From NCBI RefSeq assembly GCF_017565305.1, contig NZ_JAGEKP010000007.1, forward strand, positions 62,001 to 126,000: a stretch of 64,000 nt of DNA, in the 5' to 3' direction. The notes beneath the pieces are model-generated. The model was not told where the DNA came from and did no database searches. It was given only the letters and a program-made list of their open reading frames with translations. The position numbers and the translations under genes are program-made. This document shows, piece by piece, positions 57,279 through 64,000 of this stretch (position 1 is its first letter; every line of letters begins with the position of its first letter). The DNA comes from Leifsonia sp. TF02-11 (lineage in GTDB: Bacteria; Actinomycetota; Actinomycetes; Actinomycetales; Microbacteriaceae).

Positions 57279-58826
57279 TCAGCCGGTGATCGTGATGCCC
57301 TTGAAGGAGTAGCCGGTGTAGAAGTCCAGCGCTCCGGGGAACTGGCCGTGCACCCGCTTGTTCTGCAAGACCTTGGCCTTAGCGAACGTGGGGACGATCA
57401 CGGCGAGGTCTTTCCACTGGGTCGCGGCGATCTCGTTGACGAGCTTCTGGCGCTCGGTCTTGTCCGTCGCCTTGTCGTAGGCCGCCGAGGTCGCCTCCAG
57501 CTCCGGGTTGGAGTAGTGCGACGCGTTCCACGCCGCTCCGGAGGTGAAGATGAGCGAGATGTACTGAGACGGAGCGCGCACCGCCCAGTTGGTGATCGTC
57601 AGCGGCGCGCTCAGCCACGGCGAGTCCGCGCCGTCGGCGTAGTACTGCTCGCTCGTGAGCACCTTGAGGCCGACCTTGAAGCCCTTCACCGCGTTGAGCT
57701 GCTGCTGCAGCACCTCGCCGTAGAGCTTGTTGTCGGTGGTGATGTCGAACGAGACCGTCTTGCCGCCGAGGAGCTCTGCCACCTTGGCGGTGTCCTTCTG
57801 GCGCTGGTCCAGGCCCTGCGGCTGGAGCGGGTAATCCGGGAAGTAGGTCGTGTCGTTCGCCACGACGGCGTTGCCGCCGTAGACGTTCTTCACCAGGCCC
57901 GGCCGGTCGATCGCCCAGGCGACGGCCTGGCGCACCTTCGGGTCGTCGAACGGCGCCGCGGTGACATTGAGGAAGATGCCGTCGAACTTGTTGTAGCCGG
58001 AGCTGACCTCGTTGTAGTCGGAGGCCTTCACCGCCGCGGCGACCTCGCTCGACTGGTCGATGCGGTCGATCTCGCCGGCCTGGAACGCGAGCAGCTCGGC
58101 CTGGGTGTCGGCGTAGACCTTGAGCTCGACGCCGGAGAGCTTGATGTCCTTGGCGTCCCAGTACTTGGGGTTCTTCGAGAACGTCGCGCCCTGCCCTGGA
58201 GTGAACTTGTCCAGGACGAACTGGCCGGCGCCGACCGGGTGCTTGAGCCAGCCGCCCGGGGTGTAGCCGGCCGGCAGGATCGCGGTGTTCGCGCCCGTCA
58301 GCAGACGGGGGAAGTCGGAGAACGGGCGGGCCAGCGTGAAGACGACGCTCTCGTCGTCGGTGCCCACCGCCACGGACGAGAGGATGCCGTCGAACGAGCT
58401 CTTGCCCGGCGATTTGCTGTCCTTGGCGGTGATGGCGTCGAAGGTGGCGACGACGTCCTTCGCGGTGACGGGCGTGCCGTCGTTGAAGTCGGCGCCCTTC
58501 CGCAGCGCGACGGTCCAGGTGAGGCCGTCCGCCGACGGCTTCCAGGAGGTGGCCAGCCGCGGCACGAGGTCACCCTTCGCGTCGAGGCTGATCAGGCCCT
58601 CGGACGCGAGGCCGGTCAGGAGCATGGCGTTGTAGTCGGCCGCGGTGAGCGGGTCGATGTCGCCGCCCGGGTCGGTGATCGGAATGCGGTACACGCCGCC
58701 GGCAGCGCTCGACGATGTCGGTGCCGCGGCGCCCGAGGTCGCGCAGCCGGCGAGGAGCAGGGCGGCGGAGGCGAGAGCGGCGGCGAGTGCGGCCGCACGT
58801 CGTCGGTGGGACGTTCTGATGGTCAT
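57279..58826 (-). CDS. peptide/nickel-type ABC transporter substrate-binding lipoprotein
   Basis: A 515-aa family-5 solute receptor. The lipobox LAGC lies near residue 28 after a short basic/hydrophobic signal. The mature part has the DppA/OppA pattern: AADYNAMLLTGLASEGLISLDAKGDL, ATSWKPSADGLTWTVALRKGADFNDG, VTAKDVVATFDAI and VRQAVAWAIDRPGLV. GGAGA precedes the ATG. It starts the minus-strand operon with the two permeases and the fused ATPase. The ligand could be a peptide or another small organic compound; adjacent flavin monooxygenases suggest the latter. Confidence 0.92.
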   Translation of the reverse strand: MTIRTSHRRRAAALAAALASAALLLAGCATSGAAAPTSSSAAGGVYRIPITDPGGDIDPLTAADYNAMLLTGLASEGLISLDAKGDLVPRLATSWKPSADGLTWTVALRKGADFNDGTPVTAKDVVATFDAITAKDSKSPGKSSFDGILSSVAVGTDDESVVFTLARPFSDFPRLLTGANTAILPAGYTPGGWLKHPVGAGQFVLDKFTPGQGATFSKNPKYWDAKDIKLSGVELKVYADTQAELLAFQAGEIDRIDQSSEVAAAVKASDYNEVSSGYNKFDGIFLNVTAAPFDDPKVRQAVAWAIDRPGLVKNVYGGNAVVANDTTYFPDYPLQPQGLDQRQKDTAKVAELLGGKTVSFDITTDNKLYGEVLQQQLNAVKGFKVGLKVLTSEQYYADGADSPWLSAPLTITNWAVRAPSQYISLIFTSGAAWNASHYSNPELEATSAAYDKATDKTERQKLVNEIAATQWKDLAVIVPTFAKAKVLQNKRVHGQFPGALDFYTGYSFKGITITG

Positions 58827-58871
58827 TCGGGTCTCCTGGCTGTGAGCGGTGGCGTGGTGCGGGTGGTGCGG

Positions 58872-59666
58872 TCAGCGGGGTTCGCCGTCGACGGTCAGGT
58901 CGAGGCGTTCGGTGTAGAAGGCGACGCGGCCGGCGATCGCGTCGACGTCCTGCTTCGGGTCGCCGTAGGACCACGCGACATCGTCGAGCGATCCGTCGGC
59001 GAGGCTCCAGTACTGCGTGGTGTGCCCCTTGTACGGGCACGAGCTCTCGGTGCTGCTCGTTGTCAGCACCGAGAAGTCCACGTTCTGCGGCGGGAAGTAG
59101 TAGCGGGGGAGGAGCCCGGTCTCGTAGACGATGACGGTCTCGTCGCTGTCGGCGAGGACGACCCCGTCGCGCGAGACGGTGACGCGTCGGCTGCTGGGCA
59201 GCGCATCCACCCGGCTGAACTGGTCGCGCGGATGCGTGAACACCGGCTGGTCCTCCTCCAGCCAGCGGTCGAGCACCCCGGGGAACCAGCTGACGCCGAG
59301 GAAGCCCCCCAGCTCGGGGACGTCCCAGCTCCACGCCGCGTGCCGGATGAGCCGGTCGCCGATCCGCAGGTCGTACCACTGTGCCGGAGCGCGACGCGGA
59401 CGGTAGTAGCCGAGGTCGCCCTCGGGCGCGTCGGTCTCCTCGAGGAGGTCGGTGCGGACGTCGGCGAGCGGGAACCCGTACTCGGGAACCTTGTGCCGGG
59501 GCTCCCACACGAGGAGCTGACGTCGGCTGTCGACGACGGCGACATCGCCCGCGAAGCCGCGGACCCAGCGCTCGCTGGGCTGGAAGCTCCACGTCTCCGG
59601 ATAGGCCGGGAAGCGCTGCACGAGGTTCTCGGTCACGGGAGGGAGCCAGGTCTGATCGGTGGACAT
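58872..59666 (-). CDS. DUF427-domain protein
   Basis: A 264-aa protein with two DUF427-type domains. The first (about 20-130) contains SRRQLLVWEPRHKVPEYGF and GYYRPRRAPAQWYDL; the second (about 150-255) contains the diagnostic ETVIVYETGLLPRYYFPPQNVD and CPYKGHTTQYWSL, with PYKG conserved in the family. The function is unknown. The ATG at 59666 follows GAAGG; an open frame to 59735 is Gly/Cys-rich and less convincing. It is the first minus-strand gene of the cluster and diverges from the LLM operon. Confidence 0.85.
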   Translation of the reverse strand: MSTDQTWLPPVTENLVQRFPAYPETWSFQPSERWVRGFAGDVAVVDSRRQLLVWEPRHKVPEYGFPLADVRTDLLEETDAPEGDLGYYRPRRAPAQWYDLRIGDRLIRHAAWSWDVPELGGFLGVSWFPGVLDRWLEEDQPVFTHPRDQFSRVDALPSSRRVTVSRDGVVLADSDETVIVYETGLLPRYYFPPQNVDFSVLTTSSTESSCPYKGHTTQYWSLADGSLDDVAWSYGDPKQDVDAIAGRVAFYTERLDLTVDGEPR

Positions 59667-59810
59667 GCGTGGAACCTTCGCCTGGCTCACGTCGAGCGCG
59701 CCACCTCCGCCGAAACACAACGACATCTCCGACACATCGCGAAACAGAGGCTCACACGCTCGGGAGCGCCGTGGCTAGATTGGCCGCCTTCACGAGAAAC
59801 GGAGACCCCG

Positions 59811-60842
59811 GTGACCGATCGGATCGTCGACGCGCCCCTGCAGCTCGGCCTCTTCGCGCACTTCGCGGAAGAGGCCGGCGAGGCGGAGTCGTACCGCGAA
59901 TTCCTGCAGCTGTTCGAACACGCCGAAGAGGTCGGGTTCGGCTACGCCTGGGTTCGGCAGTTCCACTTCCGGAGCCCGGGGAGCACGCGCTCGGGCGGCT
60001 TGCCGTCGCCATTCGTGCTGCTGGCGGCGCTCGCCGCGAGCACCACGAGGCTGCGTCTCGGCACGGCCGCGATCACCCTGCCGCTGGAGAATCCGATCCG
60101 GGTGGCGGAGGACGCAGCGGTGCTCGACGCGATCAGCGGCGGCCGCCTCGAACTCGGCGTCGCGAACGGCGCGGGAGCGCCCGCCGCGGCCGAGGCGCTG
60201 GGCCGGCGGCTCTCGGAAGACCGCGACGAGCGCAGGCGGGCCTTCCTCGACGCGCTCGATGTGCTGCTGGACGCCCTCCGCGGCGAGCCGGTCAGCACAG
60301 ACGGGCACACCCTCGCCCCGACGGCGCCGACTCTTCCCGACCGGATCTGGGAGGCGACGCTGACCGCGGAGAGCGCACGGGCCGCAGGAGAGCGCGGCTA
60401 CGGAGTCCTGGTGGGCACCACCCAGACCGTCCCCGCCGAGGTCACGGCCGCGGCCTATCTGGAGGGGCTGGGCGTCTCGGGCGCCGCACCCCGGCTGGGG
60501 CTGTCCACCCTGGTCCTTCCCGGGCGCACCCGTGAGGAGGCTCTCGCCGCGGCGCGAGAGGGCATCGAACGCAAGTGGGCGTGGGGCAAGGACTTCCTGC
60601 CACCGGCGAGCACGCTCGCCGAGAAGGCGGCGTCCGTCGGCCTCCACTACGGCACGACCGACGACATCGTCGAGTCGATCGCCTCGCAGCCCGCGTTCCG
60701 CTTCACCACCCACCTGCAGGTGCAGCTCGAGCTGGTGTACGACGGCTTCGCGCAGCGCCACGACGCGCTCGAGCAGTTCGCCGCCGAGATCGCCCCGGCC
60801 CTCGGCTGGACCTCTCCGCTTCTCGCCGGGGTCGGCCGATGA
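59811..60842 (+). CDS. LLM-class flavin-dependent oxidoreductase
   Basis: A 343-aa luciferase-like monooxygenase-fold protein (TIM barrel, FMN-binding). It has LFAHFAEEAGEAESYREF and EEVGFGYAWVRQFHFRS at the start, LRLGTAAITLPLENPIRVAEDAAVLDAISGGRLELGVANGAG (the flavin loop), then a second conserved region QVQLELVYDG. The GTG at 59811 follows GGAGA; TAGATT at 59780 could be the -10. It probably feeds oxygenation of a substrate together with the two NtaA-type enzymes encoded next; the ATG start of the next gene overlaps its stop. Confidence 0.85.
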   Translation: MTDRIVDAPLQLGLFAHFAEEAGEAESYREFLQLFEHAEEVGFGYAWVRQFHFRSPGSTRSGGLPSPFVLLAALAASTTRLRLGTAAITLPLENPIRVAEDAAVLDAISGGRLELGVANGAGAPAAAEALGRRLSEDRDERRRAFLDALDVLLDALRGEPVSTDGHTLAPTAPTLPDRIWEATLTAESARAAGERGYGVLVGTTQTVPAEVTAAAYLEGLGVSGAAPRLGLSTLVLPGRTREEALAAAREGIERKWAWGKDFLPPASTLAEKAASVGLHYGTTDDIVESIASQPAFRFTTHLQVQLELVYDGFAQRHDALEQFAAEIAPALGWTSPLLAGVGR

Positions 60843-62173
60843 GCGGCGGGCGGCACCCGCTGGTGCTGGGCGCCGGGCTGTTCTATCCCGGTGGCGAGCA
60901 CATCACCGGGTGGCGATCGCCGGCCGCGCAACCCGATCGCTATCTCGACCTCGACTACTACGCCGAGTTCGCCCGGACGGCGGAAGACGGCCGATTCGCC
61001 ACCGTGTTCATCGCCGACGAGCTCTACGTGTGGGATCGCTACGACTCGGGGATCGACCACGGCGTCAACATCCGGCCCGAACCTTTCACGCTGCTCTCCG
61101 CCCTCTCGCAGCTGACGACGAAGATCGGCCTGGCGGCGACGGTCTCCACGACGTACAACGAGCCCTACCATGTCGCCCGCAAGCTCGCGTCCCTCGACTA
61201 CCTCAGCGAAGGCCGGGCAGCCTGGAACCTCGTCACGAGCGCGAGCGACGAGGAGGCACGCAACTTCGGCAAGGACGCGAACCTCGATCACGCCGTGCGC
61301 TACCGCCGCGGCGAGGAGTTCGTGGAGGTGGTCCAGGGGCTCTGGGACAGTTGGGACGACGATGCGCTGCGCTACGACAAGGCGTCCGGGTTCTTCGCCG
61401 ACCGCGAGAAGGTGCACGTCCTCGACCATCAGGGCGAGTTCCTGTCGGTGCGCGGTCCGCTGAACATCCCGCGGCCGCCGCAGGGCCATCCGCCGCTGTT
61501 CCAGGCGGGTGCGTCGGAGGCAGGCCGCGCGCTGGCGGGACGCACGGCCGATGCGGTCTTCACGCTCGGCTCCGACGACCTCGTGGCGGGGCAGCGGCTC
61601 TACACGGACTACAAGCTCCGCGCCCGTCGCAGCGGTCGGGACCCGGAGGACGTGAAGGTCCTTCCCGCTCTTCAGCCTGTGATCGGCCGCACCCTCGCCG
61701 AGGCGGAGGAGAAGCTGCGGCTCATCGAAGAGCTCACGCCGGAGCAGGTCGCACTCGACCTGCTCTCGCACTGGCTCGGCGAAGACCTCGGAGCGCGCGA
61801 GCTCGACGAGAAGTTCGAGTTCGACCCGGACCTCGCCGGGTTCAACCAGTCGAAGTCGCTCTACGCCTCGATCGTCGCCCTCCTGGGTGAGCGCGATTAC
61901 ACCCTCCGGGAGTTGTACCGCACGGTGCTGCGCCGCCGGTTCGTGCTCGGAACGCCCGACTCACTGGCCGACCGACTGGCCACGACCTATGAGGAGCGGG
62001 CCGCGGACGGGTTCATCCTGATGTTCCCCACCCTCCCCGACACCCTCACCGACTTCGTCGCCTACGTCGTGCCGCGGCTCACCGACCGGGGCGTGTATCC
62101 GGCCGAGTACGCGGGCGACACCCTCCGCGAGCACCTCGGGCTCGCCCGACCGGGAAGCAGGTACGCCGCATGA
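60839..62173 (+). CDS. NtaA/SnaA/DszA-type flavin-dependent monooxygenase
   Basis: A 444-aa LLM monooxygenase of the NtaA/SnaA/DszA subfamily: GLFYPGGEHITGWRSPAAQP near the start, VFIADELYVWDRYD, then the conserved STTYNEPYHVARKLASLDYL, GRAAWNLVTSASDEEARNFG and HPPLFQAGASEAGRALAGR. It uses reduced FMN to hydroxylate or cleave C-N or C-S bonds in compounds such as nitrilotriacetate or dibenzothiophene sulfone. The ATG overlaps the previous stop by 4 bp, so three LLM genes form an operon. Confidence 0.88.
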   Translation: MSGGRHPLVLGAGLFYPGGEHITGWRSPAAQPDRYLDLDYYAEFARTAEDGRFATVFIADELYVWDRYDSGIDHGVNIRPEPFTLLSALSQLTTKIGLAATVSTTYNEPYHVARKLASLDYLSEGRAAWNLVTSASDEEARNFGKDANLDHAVRYRRGEEFVEVVQGLWDSWDDDALRYDKASGFFADREKVHVLDHQGEFLSVRGPLNIPRPPQGHPPLFQAGASEAGRALAGRTADAVFTLGSDDLVAGQRLYTDYKLRARRSGRDPEDVKVLPALQPVIGRTLAEAEEKLRLIEELTPEQVALDLLSHWLGEDLGARELDEKFEFDPDLAGFNQSKSLYASIVALLGERDYTLRELYRTVLRRRFVLGTPDSLADRLATTYEERAADGFILMFPTLPDTLTDFVAYVVPRLTDRGVYPAEYAGDTLREHLGLARPGSRYAA

Positions 62174-63495
62174 CCCGCCGCATCCACCTCGGAGCGTTCG
62201 CCTTCCACCCGGGCGGCGCTCACGTCACAGGATGGCGTCACGAGACCGCGCACCCCGACCGGCACCTGACGATCGGGCACTACAAGCACTTCGCCGAGAC
62301 GGCGGAGCGCGGAGTGTTCGACACGATCTTCCTCGCGGACGGGCTGTACTTCTGGGATCGTCACCCGTCGGGCGTCGACCACTACGGCCAGCTGCGGCTC
62401 GAACCGCTGACCCTGTTGTCGGCGCTCTCCGTGCACACGTCGCACATCGGCCTGGCGGCCACGATCTCCACGACCTACAACGAGCCGTACCACGTGGCAC
62501 GCGCGCTGGCGTCGCTCGACCACCTCAGCCGCGGACGCGCGGCGTGGAACCTCGTCACGTCGCGCTACGACGAGGAGGCCCGCAACTTCGGCGGCGATCA
62601 CCACCTCGACCACACCCGCCGCTACGAGCGCGGCGAGGAGTTCGTCCGCACGGTCGAAGAACTGTGGGACAGCTGGGACGACGACGCATTCCCCACCGAC
62701 CGGGAGAGCGGCATCTTCGCCGACCGCAGCCGGCTGCACACCGCGGACCATCGCGGCGAGTTCTTCCGGGTCAGGGGACCGCTCAACATCGCTCGCCCGC
62801 CGCAGGGCTACCCTGTCCAGTTCCAGGCGGGCGGGTCACCCGCCGGCCAACGGCTGGCGGCTCGGACCGCCGACGCCGTGTTCGCCGGTTACCGGCCGTT
62901 GGCCGAGGCACAGGCGTTCTACACGGGGCTCAAGCAGCAGGTGGAGGATGCCGGCCGCGATCCGGAGGCGTTCCACATCCTCCCCACGCTGCAGCCCGTG
63001 GTCGGCAGCACGCGGAGCGAGGCGGAGGATCTCGCCGAGCAGCTGCTCGCATCGACACCGGATGCGCTGATCGTGGAGGACGTCTCGCACTCGATCGGCC
63101 AGGATCTCACCGGGCGGTCGGCCGACGAGCCTTTCGCGTTCGAGCCGGACGTCGACACATCGAACGAGTCGCGTTCGCCGAATCGACGGGCGGAGGCGTT
63201 GCGCACCGGGGACGCCCCGGCGACGCCGCGACAGGTGTACGCCCGCTCGTTCCGCGAGGGGATCGTCGTCGGCACCGCGACGGAGGTCGCCGATGTGATC
63301 GAGGAGCGGGTGGAGGCGCGCGCGGCCGACGGCTTCATCGTGCAGTCGCTGACGCTCCCGTACAGCCTCGACCGGTTCGTCGACCTGGTCACGCCGGAAC
63401 TGCAGCGCCGAGGCCTGACGCCCGATTCCTATGCGCCGGGCACCTTGCGCGATCGGCTCGGACTGGAGAGGCCCGCGCGGGTCGTTCCGGTCTGA
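62170..63495 (+). CDS. NtaA/SnaA/DszA-type flavin-dependent monooxygenase (paralogue)
   Basis: A 441-aa paralogue of the preceding gene product: IHLGAFAFHPGGAHVTGWRH, IFLADGLYFWDRHPSGVDHYG, then STTYNEPYHVARALASLDHL and GRAAWNLVTSRYDEEARNFGG. The ATG overlaps the previous stop (ATGA). The C-terminal end overlaps the convergent EamA gene by 67 bp. Two paralogous large subunits in one operon may oxidise successive intermediates or different substrates; the small flavin reductase partner is not seen in the window. Confidence 0.87.
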   Translation: MTRRIHLGAFAFHPGGAHVTGWRHETAHPDRHLTIGHYKHFAETAERGVFDTIFLADGLYFWDRHPSGVDHYGQLRLEPLTLLSALSVHTSHIGLAATISTTYNEPYHVARALASLDHLSRGRAAWNLVTSRYDEEARNFGGDHHLDHTRRYERGEEFVRTVEELWDSWDDDAFPTDRESGIFADRSRLHTADHRGEFFRVRGPLNIARPPQGYPVQFQAGGSPAGQRLAARTADAVFAGYRPLAEAQAFYTGLKQQVEDAGRDPEAFHILPTLQPVVGSTRSEAEDLAEQLLASTPDALIVEDVSHSIGQDLTGRSADEPFAFEPDVDTSNESRSPNRRAEALRTGDAPATPRQVYARSFREGIVVGTATEVADVIEERVEARAADGFIVQSLTLPYSLDRFVDLVTPELQRRGLTPDSYAPGTLRDRLGLERPARVVPV

Positions 63496-64000
63496 CGAAC
63501 CGACGCTGAGGCGTCCGTCGTCCGTTCGAGCCGGACGAGCACGACGCCGGCGATGATGCACGCGCCGCCCGCGAGCTGACGCGCATCCGGCTGCTCGCCG
63601 AGCAGGAGCCACGCGAGGATCACAGCCGACACCACTTCGGTGAGGCCGGCGAACGACGCGATGCGCGCTCCGAGGCGCCGCGAACCGGCGATGCTCAGCG
63701 AGTACGCCGCGGCCGTCGCGACGAGGGCCACGACGAGCACGGGCTCCCACCACGACATCGTGATCCCGCCCAGCTCGACCTGGCCGGTCGAGAACGCGAG
63801 CGGGAGCAGACCGGTCAGTCCGACGCCCACGGTCGCGACCGCGCCGACGATCAAGCCGGAGCTGACCAGCGCCAGGGGCGGCAGCCCGGGCGTCGGGACC
63901 GCCGAGAGCACGTAGTACCCCGCCAGGCACACGGCGGCCGCCAGCGCGAGAGCGATGCCCGCGGCGTCGAGGCCGCCGGCCTGACCGATCCCGCCGACGC
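63429..64000 (-). CDS. EamA/DMT-family transporter (partial, cut by right edge)
   Basis: The frame is open from the right edge and encodes the last 190 residues of a drug/metabolite transporter. About five hydrophobic helices are visible; the C-terminal EamA half contains AAYSLSIAGSRRLGARIASFAGLTEVVSAVILAWLLLGEQP, with the LLLGE motif typical of the last repeat, and a final helix GGACIIAGVVLV. It ends in a polar tail with a Ser/Arg-rich stretch. The gene converges on the LLM operon, overlapping its end. The N-terminal half and its start are outside the window. Confidence 0.82.
   Translation of the reverse strand, partial: VGGIGQAGGLDAAGIALALAAAVCLAGYYVLSAVPTPGLPPLALVSSGLIVGAVATVGVGLTGLLPLAFSTGQVELGGITMSWWEPVLVVALVATAAAYSLSIAGSRRLGARIASFAGLTEVVSAVILAWLLLGEQPDARQLAGGACIIAGVVLVRLERTTDASASVRQTGTTRAGLSSPSRSRKVPGA

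Noticed and set aside
55788-60842. A 1684-codon open frame on the plus strand
   Set aside because: It lies opposite the ABC operon and is Asp/Arg/Gly/Val-biased, typical of an antisense frame in GC-rich DNA. Only the end (59811-60842) is a real gene, supported by flavin-binding motifs and a ribosome-binding site.
1-64000. tRNA genes, rRNA genes, CRISPR arrays, prophage or insertion sequences
   Set aside because: Reading both strands I saw no cloverleaf with a GGTTCGA-type T-arm, no regularly spaced repeats with unique spacers, and no transposase or integrase motifs.

Overview
The window is very GC-rich (about 70 percent by eye) and densely coded. It has many 1-4 bp start/stop overlaps, lipoproteins with LAGC-type lipoboxes, strong G/C third positions, and several genes whose start codon lies 6-7 nt after a TANNNT box, as expected for leaderless mRNAs. 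This fits a high-GC Gram-positive actinobacterium, most likely a member of the Microbacteriaceae; that is an inference from gene style and content. No rRNA, tRNA, CRISPR array, prophage or insertion sequence was recognised.

Layout. 1-9.4 kb is housekeeping and regulatory: the end of a beta-propeller gene, an SRAP protein, two membrane proteins (one a family-39-type glycosyltransferase), an aldo/keto reductase close to YghZ/Gpr, small hypothetical proteins, an AraC-type regulator and a tandem pair of overlapping GntR regulators behind a 30-bp palindrome. 9.4-15.1 kb has a clear yybP-ykoY manganese riboswitch ahead of a cation antiporter, a lipoprotein overlapping a membrane Ser/Thr kinase, a DUF2127 protein and an ABC-F ATPase with a candidate leader peptide.

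15.1-31.8 kb is a large divergent catabolic locus around a DeoR regulator. The left operon has a SIS isomerase, a tautomerase-like protein, a PfkB kinase and a saccharopine-dehydrogenase-family protein. The right operons have a sugar ABC transporter, 2-hydroxyacid dehydrogenase, DeoR, class II aldolase, an unknown protein and a NodB-fold protein with a degenerate motif 1, then FAH hydrolase, GH4 glycosidase, IlvD/EDD dehydratase, a Rossmann protein and a second PfkB kinase. The two divergent promoter regions share an identical 13-bp element, the probable DeoR operator. The gene set combines a kinase/aldolase route with a non-phosphorylative sugar-acid route (dehydratase, dehydrogenase, FAH hydrolase). 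The substrate cannot be named from sequence.

31.8-37.9 kb has a secreted glycoamylase/GH144-type protein, two GNAT acetyltransferases, an ASCH protein, a small AT-richer islet with two unknown proteins, and an MFS transporter. 37.9-47.8 kb is a LacI-controlled sugar locus: SBP, two permeases, rhamnose mutarotase, an unknown 585-aa protein with a Cys motif, and a 1189-aa secreted glycosidase-like protein with twin C-terminal modules. It is probably for rhamnose-containing glycans.

47.8-53.7 kb has a LysM lipoprotein abutting an N-terminally truncated LCP remnant, a monomeric sarcosine/N-methyltryptophan oxidase homologue behind a leaderless 22-codon ORF, a divergent MerR/MFS pair with a perfect palindrome in an elongated promoter spacer, and an SDR/TetR pair with two tandem TetR-type operators. 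53.7-64 kb encodes a peptide-type ABC importer with a fused double ATPase, a DUF427 protein, three coupled luciferase-like flavin monooxygenases and the C-terminal part of an EamA transporter that runs off the right edge.
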